64,000 nucleotides of DNA. Source: Pyrinomonadaceae bacterium (GTDB lineage Bacteria; Acidobacteriota; Blastocatellia; Pyrinomonadales; Pyrinomonadaceae). Position numbers and translations under genes: made by a program. Shown one piece after another: positions 1 through 6,877 of this stretch. Where the stretch lies: contig JACMJZ010000004.1 of the NCBI GenBank assembly GCA_014380365.1, forward strand, positions 124,001 to 188,000. The letters are read 5' to 3'. Under the pieces are notes generated by a model. That model saw only the letters and a program-made list of their open reading frames with translations. It did no database searches and was not told where the DNA came from. The first letter of the stretch is position 1, and the number at the start of each line of letters is the position of its first letter.

Positions 1-737
1 ATTATCTCGGCCACGTTTGCTAGTTCAGGGATCGAGTGGAATAGTTTCGCTTCGGACTCCGACTGTTCCTGCGCCCTCTGTTTAAGCGGAGACTCCTGGA
101 TACCCGACGCGCCCTTGCGATACACATCAACCAGGCCGATGTTGAGCAGCAGAGCGGCTATGGCCAACTCTTGCGTTTGTTCATCGCTTACACCGATCTT
201 TCCTGCGATGGTCATTGCGTAGTGACGGACTCTGAGGGCGTGGCTGTGTGCATGCTTGTCCCTGATTCGCAGCATCTCCCTCAAGGCCGCCACGACGCTC
301 AGTTTTATGTCGCCCAGCCTTTGGGTGAGTCGCTGGTTCGCATCCGCGAGAGCCTGTCGCTTCTTGTTGTTTAGATAGTGCTCGCAAGCGCGGTTCACTC
401 TCAATTTGAGATCCTCGTTGTTCCAGGGTTTGCTGATATACATGTAGACCAAACCTGAATTGAGGGCCTCGACCAGCGCTTCAACATCGGAGTACCCGGT
501 CAGAAGAATACGCACCATGTGTGGGCGCACCGCCGCGGTTCGCTTTAACAACTCAAGCCCAGTCATCATGGGCATGCGTTGATCGGTAATGAGAATTGCA
601 ATGTCGTGTTGTTCGAGCAGACGGATCGCCTCAACGCCGGATGAGGCAGTCAGGCAATGAAACTCAGGAGAAAACAATCTTTCGAGCAGTCGCAGGTTCG
701 CCATTTCATCGTCGACGATTAGGAGTTTGTAGGTCAT
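1..737 (-). CDS. Response regulator with HD-GYP-like output domain (C-terminus beyond window)
   Basis: The reading frame starts at the ATG at 737 and runs off the left edge, so about 245 residues are visible. Residues 1-115 are a receiver domain: acidic pair D9-D10, phospho-acceptor D52 in TDQRMP, and K103 in SKPW. From about residue 150 an HD-GYP-like region begins with RDKHAHSHALRV, the first helix of that family. The following segment, where the metal-binding HD of the family normally sits (LHDIGK), reads LLNIGL, so H and D are replaced by L and N (198-199). This suggests a domain without cyclic-di-GMP phosphodiesterase activity. It lies 29 bp downstream of the receiver-kinase gene on the same strand, probably as one operon. 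The GYP motif itself is outside the window. Confidence 0.85.
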   Translation of the reverse strand, partial: MTYKLLIVDDEMANLRLLERLFSPEFHCLTASSGVEAIRLLEQHDIAILITDQRMPMMTGLELLKRTAAVRPHMVRILLTGYSDVEALVEALNSGLVYMYISKPWNNEDLKLRVNRACEHYLNNKKRQALADANQRLTQRLGDIKLSVVAALREMLRIRDKHAHSHALRVRHYAMTIAGKIGVSDEQTQELAIAALLLNIGLVDVYRKGASGIQESPLKQRAQEQSESEAKLFHSIPELANVAEI

Positions 738-766
738 GAATTTGCCTCCGGAATTTTCCTTGGTTC

Positions 767-2119
767 TTATTGTTTACTTGATTCGAGCTTACGAACGGGA
801 ATTCGCACCGTGAACGTCGTGCCTACCCCTACCGTACTCGTGACGGCTATCGTCCCCTCGTGGCGCTCGATAATGCCGTAAGAGATCGAAAGGCCGAGGC
901 CGGTGCCTTCGCCGACAGGTTTCGTAGTAAAGAAAGGGTTAAATATGCGCGAGAGTTGCGCTTCGGGGATGCCGCTTCCAGTGTCGCTGATCGCTACCAC
1001 AATTGAGTCGCCATCGGCTCTGGTGGTAATTCTGACTTCGCCGCTTCCGACTACTGACTGGGCAGCGTTTACCAACAGATTCATCCACACTTGATTCAAC
1101 TGACCGGCGTAACAAGTAACCGGCGGCAAGTCACCGTACTCCTTGCGCAGCATCAACGGCCCGGAACTGTAGTAACGGGAAAGGAGTCGGAGGGTTGAAT
1201 CTATACCCTCGTGAATGTCGATGCGTTTGAACTCAGCCTCGTCAAGCCGGGAGAAAAGCCGAAGATTCTTGACTACGTCGCAGATTCGCTGGGCGCCCTC
1301 GCGACAATCCGAAACAATTGAGTTGAGATCACCGATCAATCGTTCGTAGTTAATTTCAGTTTTTACCGCAGCGACTGCCAACAAAGCCTCGCTTGACAAG
1401 GGCAGCTGGTCGTAGACACTGAAGAGCGTCTCGAGTTGGGCGAGTTCATCTCGCAGCATGTCCATATTGCCGTAGACGAAACCAGCAGGGTTGTTAAGTT
1501 CGTGAGCAATTCCGGCGGCGAGCTGGCCCAAACTGGCCATTTTCTCGGTGTGCACCAGCTGGGCCTGGAGACGTTCCAGTTCTGACTTCTGGTTCGCCAG
1601 CTCGTTGTTCTGGTTTTCCAGGTGGCTCTTGTAGGTGGTGGCCGTACGCTGTAACGCCCGGCGCTCAAGCGCGTGTTCGACCGACAGCGTTAACACATCC
1701 AATTCACATGGCTTGATCAGGTAATCGAATGCCCCAAGGCGAAGGGCATCGCGCATTCGTTGCGGGCGATCGACTCCGGAAACCATGATCACTGCTGTAT
1801 CGGGATACCTGGAGGTGACCTCCCGCAACAACTCGACGCCGTTCCTCCCCGGCATCATCATGTCCGAAATCACCAAAGCGTAAACTTCAACTGCCAGAAG
1901 GGCCAGCGCCTCGTCTGCCGAAGCCGCCGTCTTGCACTCAAACTTTTCCCGTAACGTCTGGGCAAACAACTCCCGCAACGGGCGCTCGTCGTCGACGATC
2001 AAGATGCGACGATCAGAAGGGTCCTCTTCGTATTCGGAGTAGAGTTGTGTTAAGTCCCGTCCCGGGGGGAGCAGTGCGTCCGGTGGCGCAAACATCGGCG
2101 GCAAAGTTGAGTTAATCAT
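767..2119 (-). CDS. Receiver-histidine kinase hybrid (two-component sensor)
   Basis: Soluble 450-residue protein with no membrane segment. A receiver domain comes first: RILIVDDE at 38-45, phospho-acceptor D86 in SDMMMPG, K136. A coiled coil (about 155-190) follows, then the dimerisation/phospho-acceptor helix with H206 in GIAHELNNPAG, and an HATPase domain with DTGSGIP and GTGLGLS motifs. I chose the ATG at 2119 rather than an upstream in-frame ATG at 2497, because the intervening ~125 residues are Cys/His-rich and unlike protein; no good ribosome site supports either. This N-terminal receiver architecture takes phosphoryl input from another kinase or feeds back on itself. The partner is probably the receiver-HD protein immediately downstream. 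Confidence 0.88.
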   Translation of the reverse strand: MINSTLPPMFAPPDALLPPGRDLTQLYSEYEEDPSDRRILIVDDERPLRELFAQTLREKFECKTAASADEALALLAVEVYALVISDMMMPGRNGVELLREVTSRYPDTAVIMVSGVDRPQRMRDALRLGAFDYLIKPCELDVLTLSVEHALERRALQRTATTYKSHLENQNNELANQKSELERLQAQLVHTEKMASLGQLAAGIAHELNNPAGFVYGNMDMLRDELAQLETLFSVYDQLPLSSEALLAVAAVKTEINYERLIGDLNSIVSDCREGAQRICDVVKNLRLFSRLDEAEFKRIDIHEGIDSTLRLLSRYYSSGPLMLRKEYGDLPPVTCYAGQLNQVWMNLLVNAAQSVVGSGEVRITTRADGDSIVVAISDTGSGIPEAQLSRIFNPFFTTKPVGEGTGLGLSISYGIIERHEGTIAVTSTVGVGTTFTVRIPVRKLESSKQ

Positions 2120-2622
2120 TTGATGCGGGGTGTCAGGAGTTTTTTGGGAGTGCTCCGCATGGCGGTCTACTCTCCTGGACTGACCCAAAGGGCTGTTAAG
2201 GACGTGAGCAGAAACTGCGGATACTAGATGAATTGGCCCCTGCAAGGAATCGACCGCTTTAGTTATTGGAGATCGAGTCGATAAACAGAACTTGCAGAGA
2301 GCTGCGGGGCAATGCGGAACAATGAAGGCGGAAAGCCTGTCCTTAATGCCCACATTCCTCGCGCAACAGCCAGTATTGCCGCTGTCCAGGCATTCATGGC
2401 ATCTCTTATGCCGAAGTGAGAATCGGGAAAACAGGAATCCAGAACCGTGAGCAATTGGCAAGGCGGACGAGTTTTCGGTCGCTGCGAGGTGAAACAATTC
2501 ATTTTTTTGAGAAAAACGGCCAGAAATTCACATTTCACCGAGACTTTGGTGCTTGAGTGTGATATATGAATGCCTGACCAGTTTTTCAATTTAAGTTTCA
2601 TTCGGAGGTATCACACCAGACT
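2120..2622. other. Intergenic region, divergent promoters
   Basis: About 500 bp between the minus-strand kinase and the plus-strand HU gene. It must hold both promoters, but I see no convincing -35/-10 pair, repeat or RNA. The minus-strand reading frame stays open through most of it, but its composition is not protein-like. Confidence 0.5.
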
Positions 2623-2937
2623 ATGGCGACTAAATCGGCGACAGGCAAGAAGCGCATGACTCAGTCGGAGGTTTTCAACCACTTTGCTGAGGCGACAGGT
2701 ATGAAGCGCCTGCAGGTGAAGGAATTTTTCGACGAACTCTACAATCTCGCTTCGCGCGAGGTAACCACAAACGGAGAATTCGTGCTGCCGGGCTTCGGTA
2801 AGCTCGTCAAGTCCGAAAGAAAAGCCCGCGAGGGTCGAAACCCTGCGACTGGCGAAACAATCCAGATACCAGCGAAGACGACGTTGAAGTTTCGTGTCGG
2901 TAAAGGCATGAAAGATACAGTTTTACCCAAGAAATAA
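2623..2937 (+). CDS. HU/IHF-family DNA-binding protein
   Basis: 104-residue histone-like protein that bends and compacts DNA as a dimer. The family signature GRNPATGETIQIPAKT occupies residues 71-86, with the DNA-wrapping arm around it, preceded by LPGFGKL (55-61). The N-terminus carries about 10 extra Lys/Thr/Ser-rich residues compared with the usual 90-residue HU. A GGAGG lies about 15 bp upstream of the ATG, rather far. The gene is monocistronic: it is followed by a strong hairpin and then by the left end of the putative transposon. Confidence 0.95.
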   Translation: MATKSATGKKRMTQSEVFNHFAEATGMKRLQVKEFFDELYNLASREVTTNGEFVLPGFGKLVKSERKAREGRNPATGETIQIPAKTTLKFRVGKGMKDTVLPKK

Positions 2938-2970
2938 TGTAATCGTCCCCCGTTCTTGGTCAAACTTTAG

Positions 2971-3012
2971 AGCGCCGCCCCCAGTTCATGTTCGGTGAAC
3001 ACGGGCGGCGCT
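2971..3012 (+). terminator. Hairpin terminator after HU gene
   Basis: A perfect 10-bp inverted repeat (AGCGCCGCCC / GGGCGGCGCT) lies 34 bp past the HU stop codon. The following tract is only weakly T-rich, so termination may be partial or factor-assisted. Confidence 0.6.
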
Positions 3013-3092
3013 TACGTTGTCACCAGCCTGAACCACTGGTTAAGCCACGCAAACCCCTTGTGTTCACCCCCATGCCACCGTTGCCCCCCTGC

Positions 3093-3103
3093 CGGTAAAA
3101 AGG
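3093..3103 (+). repeat. Left direct repeat (candidate target-site duplication)
   Basis: CGGTAAAAAGG, identical to 7938-7948. It sits immediately outside the left terminal inverted repeat. Confidence 0.65.
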
Positions 3104-3105
3104 AG

Positions 3106-3125
3106 AATGATGCACTTGACACACC
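3106..3125 (+). repeat. Left terminal inverted repeat
   Basis: Twenty bases matching the reverse complement of 7917-7936 at 19 positions; the inner 16 are identical. It contains a consensus -35 hexamer (TTGACA). Confidence 0.7.
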
Positions 3126-3255
3126 CTGACACAAAAACACTGGTATTTTAGTGTATCGGGGCCAACTGCGATCTAGCTGTGTCTGAGCTGAGATTTCGAT
3201 TATAAGCGGAGACAAGTGGGCGGGTGCTGAATGTATTCGCCCAACCTTGCGAACA

Positions 3256-3294
3256 GGCGTTGACGGGGTGAGTACGTTGACGCCCTTTTTCTTT
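3256..3294 (+). terminator. Inward-reading terminator at left end of the element
   Basis: GGCGTTGACG and CGTTGACGCC pair fully with two G-U pairs around a 9-nt loop, followed by CTTTTTCTTT. It functions only for transcripts entering from the left. It could shield the transposon from outside transcription; this role is inference. Confidence 0.5.
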
Positions 3295-4739
3295 CAGGCG
3301 AGCTTGGCAGCTAGTTCTTCGTCAAGAATGTCGCGCACTGTCAGAGGGATAATCACACGGCCTTCACGCCGAAAGAAGGCATCAATTTCGGTTAAGGCGT
3401 CACGACTAAAAGCGAAGGACACGAAGAAGCCCTTGCTTCGGTTTTCGCGCATCATTACTGCTTCAAAAGAGTCTATGTCTGGCCTTCCGGCTTTGTCCTT
3501 TTGCTTTACCTGGATCGGATACCACACATCCATAAACCCTAAGTGGTCTGCTTTTGTCGTTGGCGTGGAGTGGGCAGGATAGATGCGCCCATCAATGCCC
3601 ATGTCGCCCACTTGAACTTTGTTCTTGATGCCACCTAGCGCGATAACGGCCCAGTTCTCAAACTCAAACGGCGGAATCTTTCGCAGTTGATCTTCTGAGC
3701 GCGGGAGATCGCGCACTACGAAATCCTTGCCTTCGACTAGCTTGCAATCTTTGACAAGGCGCTTGGCTACCACACGACAAGCTGTTGGCGAGATGTCTAT
3801 TCCGATCCATTTTCGTTTTAGATTTTGGGCTGAAACGATAGCAGTTCCACATCCGCAAAAAGCATCTAGGACAATATCGCCGGGATTGCTACTTGCTTGA
3901 ATGATGCGGTCGAGTAGCGCAAGAGGTTTCTGAGTCGGATAGCCTAAAGCCTCTTTCGGTGTTTTAGAGAAGCTTGTGAGGGCGGGAATATCATCCCATA
4001 TTGAATCTATCGGCTGACCTTTCAATTCGTTTTCGTATCTCTTCCAGCCGGGCGTTCCTCCCTTCGGTGGAAAATGTATCCTGCCATCGGCGGCCATTTC
4101 CTCCAGTTCGTCGGGAGTGCGCATCCAATGACGGCCCTTGCCTATTTTCGCAGGATCGATTCCACGCCAAATCTTCCCAGTTTCACCGTTCCGCAATCCA
4201 GACCCGGTTATATCGTTAACGCGATATTTTCCACGCGTGGCAACGTGTTCATCGGAGAAAACGAAATAGTTCCTAATGTAGTCTTCTGAGTAGGGTTTTA
4301 GTTGAACATTGAACGTGGGAGCTTTGCCGTTTGAATATCGGAATACAATGTCATGAACATGGCCGAACCCATGAGTATCAGCGTGCGCTGTAGTGCGCTT
4401 CCAAACGATCTCGTTTTGAAAACTATTTTCTCCAAAAATCTGATCAAGCATCACCTTTACATAGTGTGAGGCGTGCCAGTCACAGTGATAGTAGAAGCTA
4501 CCTGTCGGCTTGAGTACCCGCGCTAGTTCGACGCAACGCGGGCGCATGAAGTCTATGTATGCGGCTGTGGAGGCGTGACGATCCTCAAAGGCGCGTTTCT
4601 CCTTGCCTTCTCCCCAAAAAACTTCGTAATTACGATTGGAGTTAAACGGTGGGTCTATGTAAACCAGATCAACGCACGCATCCGGCAACTTTGGAAGTTG
4701 CTGTAGGCAGTCACCGCAGTAGATGATCTGGGTGTCCAT
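3294..4739 (-). CDS. DNA amino-methyltransferase fused to a PD-(D/E)XK (Mrr-like) nuclease domain
   Basis: 481 residues. The N-terminal part is a beta-class DNA methyltransferase for N6-adenine or N4-cytosine: catalytic DPPF (29-32) comes first, a target-recognition stretch lies in the middle (about 110-260), and the SAM-binding FCGCGT (294-299) comes near the end of the domain. Residues about 355-481 form a second domain with the core of the PD-(D/E)XK fold: E361, D383 in GIDGRI, and Q410-V-K412 in IQVKQ, resembling the Mrr catalytic domain. One polypeptide could thus both modify and cut DNA, or the nuclease could be methyl-directed. It starts 6 bp after the stop of the small upstream gene, so the two are co-transcribed. 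It is probably passenger cargo of the surrounding transposon. The recognition sequence cannot be read from this. Confidence 0.85.
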   Translation of the reverse strand: MDTQIIYCGDCLQQLPKLPDACVDLVYIDPPFNSNRNYEVFWGEGKEKRAFEDRHASTAAYIDFMRPRCVELARVLKPTGSFYYHCDWHASHYVKVMLDQIFGENSFQNEIVWKRTTAHADTHGFGHVHDIVFRYSNGKAPTFNVQLKPYSEDYIRNYFVFSDEHVATRGKYRVNDITGSGLRNGETGKIWRGIDPAKIGKGRHWMRTPDELEEMAADGRIHFPPKGGTPGWKRYENELKGQPIDSIWDDIPALTSFSKTPKEALGYPTQKPLALLDRIIQASSNPGDIVLDAFCGCGTAIVSAQNLKRKWIGIDISPTACRVVAKRLVKDCKLVEGKDFVVRDLPRSEDQLRKIPPFEFENWAVIALGGIKNKVQVGDMGIDGRIYPAHSTPTTKADHLGFMDVWYPIQVKQKDKAGRPDIDSFEAVMMRENRSKGFFVSFAFSRDALTEIDAFFRREGRVIIPLTVRDILDEELAAKLA

Positions 4740-4745
4740 GTTGGG

Positions 4746-4916
4746 CTACGCAGCCTTGTGTTTCTTAGTGGCTTTCTTTTTCCCGGACTTCCCCTTGTCG
4801 GGCTTAGGCTCCGGTGGGGCGGAGAGAATCTTTCGTAGCGCATCCTCGAATGAATGCGGGGCAAGCGTAAAAGGCTTGCCTTTGTTTCCTGTAGGGTTAG
4901 GTGTCTCTCTTTTCAT
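4746..4916 (-). CDS. Small Lys-rich protein upstream of the methyltransferase fusion
   Basis: 56 residues from the ATG at 4916 (MKRETPNPTGNKGKPF); an upstream in-frame ATG at 4952 would add 12 less convincing residues. It has a central amphipathic stretch (FEDALRKILSAPP) and a Lys-rich tail. Small proteins of this general form are often found with mobile DNA, but I cannot assign a function. It ends 6 bp before the methyltransferase ATG, so they form a two-gene operon. It could be a regulatory or stabilising partner of the fusion enzyme. Confidence 0.6.
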   Translation of the reverse strand: MKRETPNPTGNKGKPFTLAPHSFEDALRKILSAPPEPKPDKGKSGKKKATKKHKAA

Positions 4917-4960
4917 TCCCTGCATTCTAGCATTGATGTAAAATCCTCTCATCTTAATTT

Positions 4961-5043
4961 CGGCTCGCCTCGACTCTTAGTTTGTCCGGCCAGATAGACC
5001 TAGAGGAAAAGACGCGACTTTCCTGAACGCATCCGGCGAGCCG
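4961..5043. promoter_or_regulatory. Symmetric inverted repeat between divergent cargo genes
   Basis: CGGCTCGCC (4961-4969) and its exact complement GGCGAGCCG (5035-5043) sit on either side of the middle of the 165-bp gap between the divergent starts at 4916 and 5082. The repeat centre (5002) nearly coincides with the gap centre (4999). The arrangement fits paired operator half-sites or a looped regulator controlling both directions. Confidence 0.4.
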
Positions 5044-5081
5044 ATTACTCATTCAGGTAAACGGCTAACAGGAAAGCCATT

Positions 5082-5954
5082 ATGCTCACCGATGCAGAGG
5101 TTGACGTTCTCGCCAAGGAACTCCTTAACGAAACCATTGATCAAGTTCTCAGTTGGAACGCGGACTACTTCTATGAGGTTTACGAAACCCATGAGGGCGA
5201 ATCAGTGCCAGTCTATGGCGCGACAAGCGCGGAGGGCTATGGAAGTTTCCTCTGTGAATTCATGCCCCTAGCCACCGTTAAGAAGATTATTCGAGAGTCC
5301 GAACGAATTTTCGATGAATGTCCGGTCATCGGAATAAACGAGTCGGGTGAAGTGGGAAGAAAGCCAGTCAGCGAACTCTTAGGCAAGAACCGCGAGAGTA
5401 CTGTGAGATGGATGTCGCTGCTAGCAACCTTGAATTTAATTGCATTTTTCCGGCAAGGACTCAGTGACATGATTGTAGAATCTGTTGAGGATTGTAAGAT
5501 CATTGCAAACGCTGCGCTTGCCGCCGCGATGTCTGAAGCTTTCGCAAAGGCGAATCCTGAGATTCCTGTTAAGGCAGACGCGAGACAAGACATTGAGGAC
5601 GCGGCAAAACGAGTGGCGGACAAGAAGCGGGACTTCTTGCGTGACCACATAAAGAAGTTACCGCATGTATTGACGCCACGCGGGCGCGGACGGCCAGTTG
5701 GAAGCACTAAACCCGCAGAGAAACGAACTCAAGAATCAGCAGAGTTTGAGGCAAGAGTCGAACAGACGATAAGAAAACTTCTCTTGGATACCGGGAAAAT
5801 GCCCATCAAAACAGCCGTAGCAAAAGAGATGGGCGTCGGTGGCTGGAATCGAGATAGCGGAACTGACAATAGGCTTATCTCATTCAGCGCCAAATTGAAT
5901 AGGCTCGGATTAAACTTTGACGCCATATCGGAGCGAGTGCGACTAAACAAATAA
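5082..5954 (+). CDS. Uncharacterised protein with AT-hook-like motif, transposon cargo
   Basis: 290 residues, not recognised. Visible features: an acidic helical N-terminal half, a hydrophobic helix around 118-130, an AT-hook-like basic patch RGRGRPVGSTK near 207-217, and a C-terminal region (about 225-290) that looks helical and could be a DNA-binding fold. An AGGAAA lies 8 bp before the ATG. It is transcribed away from the methyltransferase operon across a shared regulatory region and is followed by a very strong terminator. The position suggests a regulator or specificity/accessory factor of the modification-nuclease enzyme, or a transposition accessory protein; this is inference. There is no transmembrane or signal sequence. 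Confidence 0.75.
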   Translation: MLTDAEVDVLAKELLNETIDQVLSWNADYFYEVYETHEGESVPVYGATSAEGYGSFLCEFMPLATVKKIIRESERIFDECPVIGINESGEVGRKPVSELLGKNRESTVRWMSLLATLNLIAFFRQGLSDMIVESVEDCKIIANAALAAAMSEAFAKANPEIPVKADARQDIEDAAKRVADKKRDFLRDHIKKLPHVLTPRGRGRPVGSTKPAEKRTQESAEFEARVEQTIRKLLLDTGKMPIKTAVAKEMGVGGWNRDSGTDNRLISFSAKLNRLGLNFDAISERVRLNK

Positions 5955-6077
5955 ATGCGCGGGTAATTTTTCTGTTTATATATGGGAAAATTAATCGACA
6001 ATTTTTCCGTTCACAAACGAAGATATTCAACCGGAATTTCTAAGTTTAACTGACACATTTCTCGCAGGGTTAATATG

Positions 6078-6108
6078 CCGTTATCAGCGAAAGCTGGTAA
6101 CGGTTTTT
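6078..6108 (+). terminator. Rho-independent terminator
   Basis: CCGTTA-T-CAGC-GAAA-GCTG-G-TAACGG followed by TTTTT: a 10-bp stem with a stable GAAA tetraloop. It ends transcription of the AT-hook gene that stops at 5954. Confidence 0.9.
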
Positions 6109-6128
6109 GATTAGGAGGGACAAGTGGA

Positions 6129-6179
6129 ATGGTAAGACGGAAAAGCACTGCTAAGAATGCCGAACTTAGTGGGGCGTAA
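6129..6179 (+). CDS. Possible 16-residue leader peptide
   Basis: An almost perfect ribosome site (AGGAGG, 6113-6118) lies 10 bp before an ATG opening a 16-codon frame (MVRRKSTAKNAELSGA) that closes at 6179. It lies between a strong terminator and a 9-bp hairpin, and a tRNA-like sequence follows. The ribosome site is the only argument; it could be a chance match or a leader peptide. Confidence 0.3.
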   Translation: MVRRKSTAKNAELSGA

Positions 6180-6189
6180 AAACAGAAAA

Positions 6190-6226
6190 CCTCAGAGGGC
6201 AAATCGTTGACGCGAATCCTCTGAGG
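6190..6226 (+). other. 9-bp inverted repeat
   Basis: CCTCAGAGG and CCTCTGAGG are separated by 19 nt, between the short leader frame and the tRNA-like gene. There is no T-tract, so it is not an obvious terminator. It might be a processing hairpin or attenuator element. Confidence 0.4.
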
Positions 6227-6249
6227 CAAGGCGAATTGATTTCAAGACC

Positions 6250-6333
6250 GGGGACGTGGCGAAACTGGTAGCCGCATTTGCTCGGGAAGCTTACGGTCGA
6301 AAGATCATGCGGGTTCGAATCCCGTCGTCCCCA
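6250..6333 (+). tRNA. tRNA-Leu-like gene with aberrant anticodon arm (inside transposon)
   Basis: The cloverleaf parts are clear: acceptor GGGGACG/CGTCCCC (7 bp), A73, a 3-bp D stem (GCG/CGC) with ACTGGTAG in the loop, T arm GCGGG-TTCGAAT-CCCGT, and a long variable arm GGTC-GAAA-GATC. This is the class II (Leu-type) layout. The anticodon stem does not form: TTTGC faces GCTTA with two internal mismatches, and the loop TCGGGAA lacks the universal U33. No CCA is encoded. It may be a degenerate tRNA, a specialised tRNA-like RNA carried by the element, or a remnant attachment site. Ordinary decoding function looks unlikely. Confidence 0.55.
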
Positions 6334-6342
6334 TACCACATT

Positions 6343-6588
6343 CTAGGGAAGGTCTAGCTTATCGTCAATCAAAACGTCGGTTGAAATCCCTGCCAGCCGC
6401 GCGTACCTCAAAAGCACAGGCAATGGTGGCTCGCGTTCGCTTCTCTCATAGGCTGAGATATGCGCCGGATGAATTGTGGGAAACTTGAGGCGTTCGCACA
6501 TAACGGCCTGAGAGATTTCCAAGCCTTCGCGGATCAATCGAAGCTTCAAGCCGAGACGCTTAGGACGCGGGCGGGGTGACCTTCCCAT
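6343..6588 (-). CDS. XRE-family helix-turn-helix regulator
   Basis: 81 residues from the ATG at 6588 (MGRSPRPRPKRLG), with GGAAGG upstream; an ATG at 6618 would add ten residues. A Cro/C1-type helix-turn-helix covers most of the protein (KLRLIREGLEISQAVMCERL, then HPAHISAYERSEREPPL). Such single-domain proteins repress promoters of mobile elements and restriction-modification systems, and a controller role here is plausible. A perfect 14-bp palindrome sits 50 bp upstream of the start. It is oriented like the transposase and the methyltransferase operon. Confidence 0.88.
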   Translation of the reverse strand: MGRSPRPRPKRLGLKLRLIREGLEISQAVMCERLKFPTIHPAHISAYERSEREPPLPVLLRYARLAGISTDVLIDDKLDLP

Positions 6589-6636
6589 CAAGTGCGCCCT
6601 TCCTGCCGGAGAACGCATCTTTGATCTTTACTTCCC

Positions 6637-6650
6637 CGCCTATATAGGCG
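6637..6650. promoter_or_regulatory. 14-bp palindrome, likely XRE operator
   Basis: CGCCTATATAGGCG is a perfect palindrome in the presumed promoter of the XRE gene, with an AT-rich TATATA core. Its size and position fit an autoregulatory operator for the dimeric XRE protein. Confidence 0.5.
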
Positions 6651-6877
6651 TATTGTGTGCTCGTCATTTGGGAGTGCCCGGAAGCCTTGCATCCGGGCCG
6701 GGAGCACTACCTGGTATTACCTCGCGTCATAGTGAACATCACGATCTTTTTGCAAGCTTAACACAGGTGAGCGCGGGCTCCCGATGGCAACGAGGGTGGG
6801 TTCGTTGCCAAACGCCTGCGCTCCCTTAGGGGGTGGCGGTTGCTGGGGTGAGGACAATGACCGCCACTCTCCGCGAT

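Noticed and set aside
2120-2497. N-terminal extension of the receiver-kinase frame
   Set aside because: The ~125 residues are Cys/His-rich and unlike any protein domain, the receiver starts well after the inner ATG, and no ribosome site supports the far start.
3110-3125. The shared ATGCACTTGACACACC as merely two copies of a promoter box
   Set aside because: TTGACA alone is only 6 bp; the identity spans 16-20 bp in inverted orientation and coincides with flanking 11-bp direct repeats, which a promoter would not explain.
5237-5707. 156-residue minus-strand frame inside the AT-hook gene
   Set aside because: Antisense to a well-formed gene with ribosome site and terminator; composition is not protein-like.
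6250-6333. Functional tRNA-Pro(GGG) or tRNA-Leu
   Set aside because: Anticodon stem mismatched and U33 missing, so a normal decoding tRNA is not supported; kept only as a tRNA-like feature.
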